From Bacteroidetes bacterium UBA4408 (lineage in GTDB: Bacteria; Bacteroidota; Bacteroidia; UBA4408), in the NCBI GenBank assembly GCA_002389785.1, contig DGQS01000188.1:1-7536 (forward strand): DNA of 7,536 nt, in the 5' to 3' direction. The notes under the pieces are model-generated. The model did not search any database. It had not been told where the DNA came from and worked only from the letters and a program-made list of their open reading frames with translations. The position numbers and the translations under genes are program-made. Numbering within the stretch: position 1 is the stretch's first letter; the number at the start of each line of letters is the position of its first letter. Shown in pieces: positions 1 to 6,964 of the stretch.

Positions 1-3000
1 CTCCTGTTGACAACTGTTACCAAAGCGATTTGTTTAATGCAATGGTTGCCAATCCTATCTTTAAAAATTATTTTATCAACCGCTATGCGGATTTAATTAA
101 TACCATTTATTATCCTGCAAATGTTCGTAAGATTGCCTACCAAATGCGCGATTCCATTGCTATGGACATGCCGCAACAATTTGCTCGTTGGGGCGGTAGT
201 GATAGCAGTTGGGCACAAAATATAGCCGGACTCATAAACTTTACAAACAAACGCCCGCAACGTGCCTTGAATCACATTGAAAGCAATTTTAATTTAAACG
301 GGCAAGTTGTTTTAACCTTAGATGCACAACCTGCCGGTGCCGGAAGAATTCAAATTAGCACCATCGTTCCCGATTCGTTACCATGGAAAGGTACTTACTT
401 TAAAGGAAATCCGGTGAGTATTACTGCTATTCCAAATCCCGGTTATGCATTCGATCATTGGGGTACGAATAATTCGATTAGTGCTACTGATTCTACTCAA
501 ACCATTCGCATTAATTTTACTTCCTCTGATTCGGTTGTTGCATATTTTACAGGATCTTCCATTGTTCCACACATTACCTTTAGTGAAATTAATTACCAAT
601 CGTCCGATTCAGCTGATGCCGGCGATTGGGTTGAATTCCATAATCCCGATTCGGTTGACATAGACCTTAGTGGCTGGAAATTCAGAGATAACGATGATTT
701 GCACACTTTTACCTTTCCACTAGGAACCGTGATTGAAGCGAATTCTCATCTGGTTTTAGCAGAAGATTTAGCAAAGTTTGATGCGATTTATGAACCCGAT
801 CAAATACACAATCATCATGGACATAGTGATGAACATCATTCACATCGCACTACGCCCAGACATGAGTCGTTTGACCTCAATTATAACAGCAATGTAATTG
901 GTCCCTTAAGTTTTGCCTTTTCGAATAGCGGTGAATTATTACGTTTGTACGATTACCGTGATTCGTTGCATGTTTCAATGACATTTTCGAAGTTGCCTCC
1001 TTGGCCTATCTTGCCTGCAGGACAAGGTTATACACTTGAATCGATCAACAACAATCCCGATTTAGACAATGGCGATAATTGGTTTGCAGGTTGCATCGGA
1101 GGTTCACCGGCAACGTTTTATACCCCGGCAATAGCAAACATTTTGGCCGATTCGGTGGTGACTATTTGTGAAGGAGACTCAGTGCAATTATCTGCTTCAG
1201 TAGGTAATGCTTTTAAGTACCAATGGTTGAAAGACGGGCAAGAAATGCAGGATGCAAATTCTGCTTCAATATTAATTGCCGATTCAGGCGCTTATCAGGT
1301 AAGAATAAAACGAATTGGATGTGAGTCAATTTCGTCCATAGTAAAGGTAAAAATAGTTTCTAAGCCAAATGCTCACATACAATCTCCTGCAATAGCTGTG
1401 GTTTGTGAAGGTAGTTTAATATCGCTACTTGCTGATTCATTGGCAGGCCAAAATTTTTCGTGGTACAAAAATGATACTTTGCTCAATGTTGCCAATGCTG
1501 CCAGTATAAGTGTTGCCGATTCGGGATATTATTTTGTGGTAGTCAGCGATAATTCATGTAGTAAGAAATCTCAACTCATTGAAGTAGAAGAGCATGTTTT
1601 ACCATTGGCAGAATTAATTCAGGACAGCCTTTATAGTTTTTGCAGCGGCAATTATCAGCTGCTACATGCGCCATCTGTAAACGGATACAGCTATCAATGG
1701 TTGTTGAACGATAGCTTGTTAGCTGGTGCAAATGATTCCACTTTTGCAGCTTACGCTGAAGGTGAATATTCGTTTATTACTTCTGCAAATAGCTGCTCTA
1801 AACGTTCTCCAAGCATCCACATCGAATTGTATGACTTACCAAAAACCTTTGTGCAAGCAAACGACAGCTTGGCTTTTTGTTATGGAGGAAACGGAATATT
1901 GCAAGCATATAGCGATTCAACCTATCTATATCAATGGTTTAAAAACGACACCTTACTTGTAGGCGCCGATTCATCCAGCTTGCAAGTAGATGCTGCCGGC
2001 AGTTATATCTTAAAAGTACAAAATGCAAACTGTACAGTTTATGATACAGTACAAGTTGTTTTTAACTCAAATCCTACCCCGGTTATTGCAGGCGATTCAA
2101 ACCTTGTTCTTTGTGCAGGTACATCATATCAGTTAAAAGTAGCACAAGGTATCAGTTACACGTATCAATGGATGAAAGACAGTACAATACTGGCTGGTGC
2201 AACTAATTACAAATACATAGTTTCCGATTCAGGTAAGTACTCTGTAGTGGTTAATCTTGGAGCTTGTCAAGGTCATTCTAATACGATTCAAGTTTCAATT
2301 CATGCCTTACCACAAAGCGAAATTTTTGCTTCCGATACCACTAGCTTTTGCGAAAATGAATCGGTGTATTTGTTTAGTTCATCCAATCCTGAATATACTT
2401 ATCAATGGTATAAAAATGGAAGCGCATTATTGGGGCAAAATGATACAGGGTACACTGCAACACAAAGTGGAAACTATACACTTGTGACTACTGATAGCCT
2501 TTGTTTGAAAGCCAGCAATGCAATATCAGTGAGTGTGAAACCCCTTCCCGATAATTCAATTGGTATTTCAGGTTCAACACATTTGTGTAGTGGTGATTCC
2601 GTTTTACTTAGCGCCTATTCAGGAATTAATTACAACTACCAATGGTATAAAAACGGAGCAGCACTTGGACTTGGTAATGCACAATTACTGCTTGCAGATT
2701 CAGGATTTTATTCCTTGCGAGTGGAGTTAAATAATTGCTTCAATTATAGCGACACCTTTAAGATAACCCAAAATAGAGCCTTGCAAGCAATCGTTCTTTC
2801 GGCTGATACTGTAAGTATTTGTGCAGGTAGTACCTACACTTTTGCTGCTCAAGCACCTGCAGGTGTTGCTTATTTATGGTATTTAAATTCACAGGTTATT
2901 CCATTTGCTAGCGATTCAATTTACCAAGCAACAAGCAGTGGAGCATATACGGTAGAGGTAGTAGATTCAACATGCAGTGCACGCTCTTCTCAAAAAGTGT

Positions 3001-3716
3001 TGCAACATTTTGCTCCTATTTTGGTAAAACTATCTTCCTTTGCTGCGGTTTGTGAAAAAGATTCGGCCTTTGAATTAAGTGGTGGAATGCCTGCAGGTGG
3101 ACAATACAGTGGAAACGGCGTTAATGGCTTAACTTTTTATCCGGATTCAGCCGGCGTTGGAAACAACGTAATTTATTACTCTGTTACGGATACTAATCAA
3201 TGTGTAGCTACAGCAAATTCTATCATTGAAGTGAAAGACCGGGTAAATACACCGCTAATTACTCAACAATTTAATCAGTTGCAAAGCTCAGCTGCAAGCG
3301 GAAATCAATGGTATTTAAACGATACTTTACTTCCGGGTGCAACACAAGCTACTTATGTGCCGCTTCAAAACGGAATGTATAGTGTAATTGTATCGGATGC
3401 ACAATTGTGTAATTCAGATCCCGGCTATTTTTCATTCCTAAGTTTAGGTAAGGAAGAACTTAGCAACTTGAATGATATTTTACTCTACCCTAATCCCGGA
3501 AATGGTTTGATAACACTGCAACTTCCAACATTGTATAGTGGAAAGTTAACCGTAGTTGTGACGAATGTTTTAGGTGAATTGGTGTTTTTACAAAGCGAAC
3601 AAGTTACAAGTGTACTAAGCAAATCAATTGATTTACGTAGCTTGAACAAGGGTGTATATTTTATTCAAGTAAACACCGGAATTCAAAATGAACCCCAAAA
3701 ATTAATTGTGAAATAA
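1..3716 (+). CDS. CotH/LTD/Ig-like multidomain T9SS-secreted surface protein (5' truncated)
   Basis: The frame is open through the left edge, so the TTG at 30 is an internal Leu codon and the true start, signal peptide and kinase motifs lie upstream. Domains in order: the C-terminal part of a CotH-kinase-like domain (1 to ~325; key pieces NPIFKNYFINRYADLINT and RPQRALNHIESNF); an InlB-B-like repeat (~330-545; ITAIPNPGYAFDHWG, ending VVAYF); a lamin-tail domain (~570-1125; FSEINY, DWVEFHNP, LSGWKFRD, PWP, GYTLE, GGSP) with a His-rich insertion at 807-863; eight Ig-like domains (~1137-3010); a GG-YSG type domain (~3024-3240); a degenerate Ig-like domain (~3250-3440); and a T9SS sorting domain (~3471-3713). 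CotH proteins are known as protein kinases of spore coat, but catalytic residues are not visible here, so activity cannot be judged. Inferred: a cell-surface or released protein, perhaps adhesive. Domain assignments are firm, biological role unknown. It converges on mqnA with 5 bp between stops. Confidence 0.9.
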   Translation, partial: PVDNCYQSDLFNAMVANPIFKNYFINRYADLINTIYYPANVRKIAYQMRDSIAMDMPQQFARWGGSDSSWAQNIAGLINFTNKRPQRALNHIESNFNLNGQVVLTLDAQPAGAGRIQISTIVPDSLPWKGTYFKGNPVSITAIPNPGYAFDHWGTNNSISATDSTQTIRINFTSSDSVVAYFTGSSIVPHITFSEINYQSSDSADAGDWVEFHNPDSVDIDLSGWKFRDNDDLHTFTFPLGTVIEANSHLVLAEDLAKFDAIYEPDQIHNHHGHSDEHHSHRTTPRHESFDLNYNSNVIGPLSFAFSNSGELLRLYDYRDSLHVSMTFSKLPPWPILPAGQGYTLESINNNPDLDNGDNWFAGCIGGSPATFYTPAIANILADSVVTICEGDSVQLSASVGNAFKYQWLKDGQEMQDANSASILIADSGAYQVRIKRIGCESISSIVKVKIVSKPNAHIQSPAIAVVCEGSLISLLADSLAGQNFSWYKNDTLLNVANAASISVADSGYYFVVVSDNSCSKKSQLIEVEEHVLPLAELIQDSLYSFCSGNYQLLHAPSVNGYSYQWLLNDSLLAGANDSTFAAYAEGEYSFITSANSCSKRSPSIHIELYDLPKTFVQANDSLAFCYGGNGILQAYSDSTYLYQWFKNDTLLVGADSSSLQVDAAGSYILKVQNANCTVYDTVQVVFNSNPTPVIAGDSNLVLCAGTSYQLKVAQGISYTYQWMKDSTILAGATNYKYIVSDSGKYSVVVNLGACQGHSNTIQVSIHALPQSEIFASDTTSFCENESVYLFSSSNPEYTYQWYKNGSALLGQNDTGYTATQSGNYTLVTTDSLCLKASNAISVSVKPLPDNSIGISGSTHLCSGDSVLLSAYSGINYNYQWYKNGAALGLGNAQLLLADSGFYSLRVELNNCFNYSDTFKITQNRALQAIVLSADTVSICAGSTYTFAAQAPAGVAYLWYLNSQVIPFASDSIYQATSSGAYTVEVVDSTCSARSSQKVLQHFAPILVKLSSFAAVCEKDSAFELSGGMPAGGQYSGNGVNGLTFYPDSAGVGNNVIYYSVTDTNQCVATANSIIEVKDRVNTPLITQQFNQLQSSAASGNQWYLNDTLLPGATQATYVPLQNGMYSVIVSDAQLCNSDPGYFSFLSLGKEELSNLNDILLYPNPGNGLITLQLPTLYSGKLTVVVTNVLGELVFLQSEQVTSVLSKSIDLRSLNKGVYFIQVNTGIQNEPQKLIVK
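1137..3010 (+). repeat. Array of eight Ig-like protein repeats, ~79 codons each
   Basis: Eight tandem units share a first Cys, a Trp 19 residues later in most units (usually YQW followed by K/L-N/D), a D/E/S-S-G-x-Y stretch, and a second Cys. First/second Cys codons start at 1167/1320, 1404/1557, 1641/1794, 1878/2031, 2112/2265, 2349/2502, 2586/2736 and 2820/2973. The Cys-Cys distance is 51 residues in all but one unit (50), and the unit period is 234-237 bases. Such Cys pairs around a core Trp are the usual disulfide pattern of Ig folds, and disulfides are plausible since the protein is exported. The units are diverged at DNA level apart from short shared words around the YQW codons (e.g. 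tatcaatgg), so the duplications are old. Ig-like stalks of this kind commonly act as spacers or in adhesion; here that is inference. Confidence 0.85.
3471..3713 (+). other. T9SS type A C-terminal sorting domain
   Basis: The final ~80 residues begin with NDILLYPNPGNGLITLQL, continue with a VTNVLGELV segment and a LNKGVYFIQV segment, and end in QKLIVK. This order (YPNP-N, then a V-x-x-x-x-G strand, then L-x-x-G-x-Y-x-x-x-V, then a basic K-x-V/I-K end) is the established signature of type A T9SS cargo in Bacteroidota. It directs passage across the outer membrane and is normally removed when the protein is attached to the surface or released. No T9SS machinery genes are in this window, so export rests on genes elsewhere. 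Confidence 0.93.
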
Positions 3717-3726
3717 CACAATTAGT
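3701..3726 (-). terminator. Inverted repeat across both convergent stop codons; candidate terminator for the mqnA operon
   Basis: The arms ATTAATTGTG (3701-3710) and CACAATTAGT (3717-3726) pair over 10 positions with one G-U type mismatch; the inner 8 pairs are perfect. The loop AAATAA holds the last sense codon and the stop of the + gene, and the right arm holds the mqnA stop. Read on the - strand, the stem is followed by about five T (TTTTTGGGG), as in a Rho-independent terminator. On the + strand no T-tract follows. The stem has only two G-C pairs, so strength is doubtful. Sense for the + gene is unclear: it could end its transcript by the same stem or read on into antisense mqnA. Confidence 0.45.
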
Positions 3727-4477
3727 AAGATTGAAGGTAGTTTAAAAACAGCTGAAGACCTTGTCTCTTTTGATCATCAAAGTTATACTGTATATTTTCA
3801 GTCAGGTACTGTGATGCATTCAAACCCGGAATTTTTTGTTGGTTCAATTGATTAATCACTTCCTGAATATTGGATATTCCATATTCAATCGCTGCATTGA
3901 AATGATCAAGTTGCTCATCGGTCAACTTTTTATTCGCCACCCAAGCAGCAAATACAAAGGGCAATCCGGTGAATTTTTTCCAGGCTTGCGCTAAATCGTA
4001 GGAGTAAGCAAACCTGTTTTTTAATTCAAAGGTACGGTCACCAATAACTACGGCTGCTGTTGTTCCTTTAATGTGAGAAATAAAATCTGCTTCTGCAGCT
4101 TTCCATGTTGGAGTCTGTTTCCAATGTTCACGAAATAAAACTTGTACCAACTGTACTGAGGTACGTGAATGAAAATCGAGCAACACCGTTTTTATTTCTT
4201 CTAAAGGAACCTCGCTCAACAATAAAACAGAACCTACTTCGCCATCGGCGCCAATGCAATACTTTGTAAGCAGTTGGGGTTGATGTAATAGGGGTAAAAT
4301 GGCAACCGGCACCAATCCCACATCTATACTGCCATCGAGTAATTTTTGTGCGCATACCGATGGAATATCCTTTTCGATACTAAATGCTTTGGGCCCGGTA
4401 TAATTTTCGAGTCCGTAAATAAAGGGAAGCGAATTGATATAACTTACAACAGATACTCTTAGTGTATTTTGGTGCAT
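3722..4477 (-). CDS. mqnA: Chorismate dehydratase MqnA (futalosine pathway of menaquinone synthesis)
   Basis: Cytoplasmic enzyme of 251 residues, within the usual size of the MqnA/VitK2-biosynthesis family, which converts chorismate to 3-enolpyruvylbenzoate, the first committed step of the futalosine route to menaquinone. Visible family marks: VVSYINSLPFIYGL at 10-23, DIPSVCAQKLLDG and IDVGLVPVAILP at 37-62, CIGADGEVGSVLLLS at 74-88, LLDFHSRTS near 95-105, and VVIGDRTF. N15 and S83 fall where, from memory, the active-site Asn and Ser of studied MqnA proteins lie. The ATG at 4477 puts the SY-x-N motif at the expected distance from the N-terminus; there is no evident Shine-Dalgarno sequence, as usual in Bacteroidota. 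It follows the TPR gene by 39 bp on the same strand, with no promoter or terminator seen between, so it is probably the last gene of that operon. MqnB-E homologues are not in this window. The related MqnD family shares the fold, but the motifs favour MqnA. Confidence 0.93.
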   Translation of the reverse strand: MHQNTLRVSVVSYINSLPFIYGLENYTGPKAFSIEKDIPSVCAQKLLDGSIDVGLVPVAILPLLHQPQLLTKYCIGADGEVGSVLLLSEVPLEEIKTVLLDFHSRTSVQLVQVLFREHWKQTPTWKAAEADFISHIKGTTAAVVIGDRTFELKNRFAYSYDLAQAWKKFTGLPFVFAAWVANKKLTDEQLDHFNAAIEYGISNIQEVINQLNQQKIPGLNASQYLTENIQYNFDDQKRQGLQLFLNYLQSY

Positions 4478-4516
4478 AAAATTTTACAAGGAATGCTTTG
4501 GTAAACAGGTTGAAAT

Positions 4517-6349
4517 TTAATTTACGATAGCATCACCGCGCAGTTTTCTAAAACGTTTACGTGCTTCGGAAACAAATAAACTTCCCGGATAATTCGTTAA
4601 AACTTCTTGGTAGTATTCCTTTGCTTTTTCTAAATTTTTAAATTGATAATGATATAACTCCGCCAGTTTATAAGTAGCATCATCTCCTAATATATCGCTC
4701 GAATACTTTTCGCGAATCAATTCTAAATAAGTTGCTGCTTTTTCGAAATTCGTTTTCTTAAAAGCGACTTGATATTTCTTATACAAAATTTCATCGTCGA
4801 GCGAATGTGTTGGATATTCTTTGCTGATGCTATCTAAAGTTAACAACGATAAGCTGTCTTTGTTTTGAAGCAACAATAAATCGGCTCGTGCAAACATTTG
4901 TAAAGGAATATAATTCGAATCAACCGTATTGTCGCTTATCAGTAATGACAGGTCTAATGCATCGTTGGCTATTAATTTGGAAGTCGCTGATTTCAATACA
5001 TCGAGTTGGGCACGGCTCCATTCAAAATCGCCGTGGTAGTAGGAGAGGCGAGCGTTTCTGAACTTCGCATCTTGCCCGATGGGTTCTTCTTTAAAGGATT
5101 TTTCTACTTGAGAATACAGCAGGGTTGTTTCCCAAATTTCTCCGGTAAACAATAAAATATCGGCCAATTCTAATTTGCATTCGGCTATGCTTTTAGCATC
5201 GGCTCTGGGCATTTCAATGGCTTCGTTCAAAATATCTATTGCTGTATCAGCCCTATCTAAATAAAATGCTTCCAAATGTGCCAGGCCTTTAATTAAGGGC
5301 AAGGTAGTCGGCGATTTTCCCAACTCAGCAATAGTTGAAATATAAGTACTTTTCAGTTTCATCAAATCAGCCGAAGTGAATGCCGGATTGGTGGTAATTT
5401 TTGTATTCAACACATTCACCATTTCCATGCGTGCTGTATGATAATGCTGGCTATTTTTTCCCAAATCAATGATGTATTGATAGCATTTGATGGCAATATC
5501 ATAATCTTTATTTGCAGCAGCTAAACTGGCCAATGGCAGAATTTTGGCCCCTTGCAATTGTTGTCGTTTTTCGAGTGCTTTACTTTGAAAAAATGCCGAT
5601 TCAAAATCCTTTTCTTGAATGTATTGCCATATCAACATCTCCGAAAAAGTAACATTCGCAGGGCTGGTTTGGATTTTTTTTAAGAGTTGAGTTTTGAGCA
5701 ATTTGTTTTTCTTGCCTCCTTCGTCATCTCCGATTGAAGTTTGCAAAGCGTTTTGTACACTTTGTAAATAGCCGTTATTTATATCCAGCACATCCAGGTA
5801 CTCTTTGATCATACTTTCAAAATCGCCTTTTTGATTATAAAGTTCGGCCAGTTCAAAATTAAAACCATACACTTCACCCACCAGTTTTCGACCGCGCAGA
5901 TAGGTTTTCATTGCCCAGTCGTTTTCACCTAAATCAATAAAATAGCGAGCAACATTTATTACTTGATTTTGATCGGGCGACATCGCAGCTATTACTCCTT
6001 CGAATTCTTTTTTTGCTTTATCGGGTTCATCGGCTGTTTTAAACACACGGCCAACATCAACACGGTATTGCAATTCCTGCGGGTTTCGACGCACTTGTTT
6101 TTTAGCAAGTTTTTCGGCAGTTTTAAAATCTTTGGTACTGAGCAAACAATCGAGATAATGCTGGTAATAATTTAACTCATCGGGATTTCGGTTAAACAAT
6201 TTTTCATACAGCGCAAGTGCTTTTTCAAATTCGCCCTGACTGTAGTATTGCATGGCCAATTGCTCGGTTTTATCGTCTTGCGCCAAGAGTTGTGTAGCCG
6301 GGAATAATGCTACCAAACAAAATACAAATACAGCACGTATAGTTTTCAT
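4517..6349 (-). CDS. Exported tetratricopeptide-repeat protein of unknown function
   Basis: A 610-residue protein with a clear Sec signal peptide (basic MKTIR, hydrophobic AVFVFCLVALF, likely cleavage after LLA or LLAQ near residue 23-24), so it should be periplasmic. The mature part looks like a continuous TPR superhelix: good units near 29-56 (YYSQGEFEKALALYEKLF), 60-90 (FKTAEKLAKKQ), ~100-125 (PDKAKKEFEGV), ~160-190 (GDFESMIKEYLDV), an NKDYDIAIKCYQYII unit in the middle, and a final unit at ~557-594. The end YPGSLFVSEARKRFRKLRG resembles the terminal TPR of BamD/YbgF-like envelope proteins, which suggests a scaffold role but is not proof. Its ATG overlaps the stop of the upstream lipoprotein-like gene (ATGA), indicating translational coupling; mqnA follows 39 bp downstream. 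No catalytic domain is visible. The family is not one I can name. Confidence 0.88.
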   Translation of the reverse strand: MKTIRAVFVFCLVALFPATQLLAQDDKTEQLAMQYYSQGEFEKALALYEKLFNRNPDELNYYQHYLDCLLSTKDFKTAEKLAKKQVRRNPQELQYRVDVGRVFKTADEPDKAKKEFEGVIAAMSPDQNQVINVARYFIDLGENDWAMKTYLRGRKLVGEVYGFNFELAELYNQKGDFESMIKEYLDVLDINNGYLQSVQNALQTSIGDDEGGKKNKLLKTQLLKKIQTSPANVTFSEMLIWQYIQEKDFESAFFQSKALEKRQQLQGAKILPLASLAAANKDYDIAIKCYQYIIDLGKNSQHYHTARMEMVNVLNTKITTNPAFTSADLMKLKSTYISTIAELGKSPTTLPLIKGLAHLEAFYLDRADTAIDILNEAIEMPRADAKSIAECKLELADILLFTGEIWETTLLYSQVEKSFKEEPIGQDAKFRNARLSYYHGDFEWSRAQLDVLKSATSKLIANDALDLSLLISDNTVDSNYIPLQMFARADLLLLQNKDSLSLLTLDSISKEYPTHSLDDEILYKKYQVAFKKTNFEKAATYLELIREKYSSDILGDDATYKLAELYHYQFKNLEKAKEYYQEVLTNYPGSLFVSEARKRFRKLRGDAIVN

Positions 6350-6903
6350 TTTTTTAAACTATCAATAACTAGTTGAACCTTAGGTTGCAATTGTTTAAAC
6401 TGAGCTTCATGCCTGGTAAATTCAGCTTTTTTTGAAAGTACAAAAGCCGAAATTTTACTGACTGCAGTAGATTCTGATTCAAAATATTTTTCAAATTGCT
6501 CTTTTGATAAATCAGTTTTTTCGGCATCGTGTTTCAAATTCAGCAATTGCATTTTTGTAAAATCTAGTTCTTTTTTCAGCATCACTTCCTGCTTGCCTGC
6601 AGTTGCTTTTTCTTCTTCCTCTTCCTCGTTGATGCTTTTGTAGCTATTTAAAAGTATGGCTGTTTGCTGCGTAAGTGTATCCGTAAAGTTGCTTTGTATA
6701 AATTCTAAATCCTGTTTTATTTTTTGAGCTCTGGCTTCTTCTTCTTCAAAATTAAGGGTAGCAACTACTTGGTTGGTTGAATCGAGTTGTAAACTTAAAC
6801 GATTGATGCGCTCCATATTTTGTGCATTGGGCTGATTACAGGCTACCATGAGTAAGCAACTTCCAAGAAGCAAGCAAGTAAATTTTTGAAGTAGTTGATA
6901 CAT
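6346..6903 (-). CDS. Small coiled-coil lipoprotein-like envelope protein, unknown function
   Basis: A 185-residue protein with an N-terminal signal (K7, then hydrophobic FTCLLLGSCLLMVAC). C22 after LMVA is the likely lipidated Cys, followed by the polar NQPNAQN; C16 after LLGS is an alternative, and neither lipobox is perfect. The mature part is highly charged and probably helical/coiled-coil: E/K/Q-rich segments around 31-70 (with EEEE at 53-56), a six-Glu run at 93-98, and a Lys/Glu/Leu-rich stretch from ~108 to the end. No enzymatic motif is seen. It is the first gene of the probable operon and overlaps the TPR gene by 4 bp, so the two products are likely made together and may interact in the envelope; that is inference. 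The ATG at 6903 is chosen because it directly precedes the signal sequence. Family not recognised. Confidence 0.82.
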   Translation of the reverse strand: MYQLLQKFTCLLLGSCLLMVACNQPNAQNMERINRLSLQLDSTNQVVATLNFEEEEARAQKIKQDLEFIQSNFTDTLTQQTAILLNSYKSINEEEEEEKATAGKQEVMLKKELDFTKMQLLNLKHDAEKTDLSKEQFEKYFESESTAVSKISAFVLSKKAEFTRHEAQFKQLQPKVQLVIDSLKK

Positions 6904-6917
6904 GTAAGTTAAAGGAA

Positions 6918-6927
6918 TACTTAAGTA
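6918..6927. promoter_or_regulatory. 10-bp perfect palindrome in the leader of the lipoprotein/TPR/mqnA operon
   Basis: TACTTAAGTA is its own reverse complement and lies 15 bp before the start codon at 6903, downstream of the proposed -7 element. In the mRNA, TAAGT can instead pair with ACTTA next to the start codon (6919-6923 with 6905-6909), giving a small 5-bp hairpin. It could be an operator half-site pair or a leader structure, or chance in AT-rich DNA. Confidence 0.2.
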
Positions 6928-6956
6928 CAGAATTAGAAAATCAATTTCGACTCAGG

Positions 6957-6964
6957 CAAATTTA
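6957..6964 (-). promoter_or_regulatory. Putative Bacteroidota -7 promoter element (TAnnTTTG)
   Basis: On the - strand this reads TAAATTTG followed by C, matching the TAnnTTTG consensus of the primary sigma factor in Bacteroidota. It would start transcription near 6950 and give a leader of about 45-50 bases before the ATG at 6903. No TTG is found at the usual 17-23 base spacing upstream; the nearest TTG is only 7 bases away, so the -33 element is missing or weak. Confidence 0.4.

Noticed and set aside
30..32. TTG as the start codon of the large + gene
   Set aside because: The frame is open back to position 3 and reads plausible CotH sequence (PVDNCYQSDLFNAM), so the gene simply enters from the left.
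93..599. Antisense ORFs on the - strand at 93-275 and 378-599
   Set aside because: They are fully inside a well-supported gene, with no family resemblance and no start signals.
445..663. 72-codon + frame ORF, and similar ones at 1726-1962 and 2257-2487
   Set aside because: They lie out of frame within the CotH/Ig-like gene, have no domain signal and are explained by the codon pattern of that gene.
1137..3010. Tandem DNA repeat or CRISPR-like array
   Set aside because: The ~237-base periodicity is at protein level (Ig-like domains); DNA between units is too diverged, and there are no short identical repeats with spacers.
4128..4355. 75-codon - frame ORF inside mqnA
   Set aside because: It is an out-of-frame shadow of mqnA; the mqnA frame carries all conserved motifs.
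5963..6175. 70-codon + strand ORF opposite the TPR gene
   Set aside because: Its Phe/Ile-rich translation is what antisense of Lys/Glu-rich TPR codons gives; no independent support.
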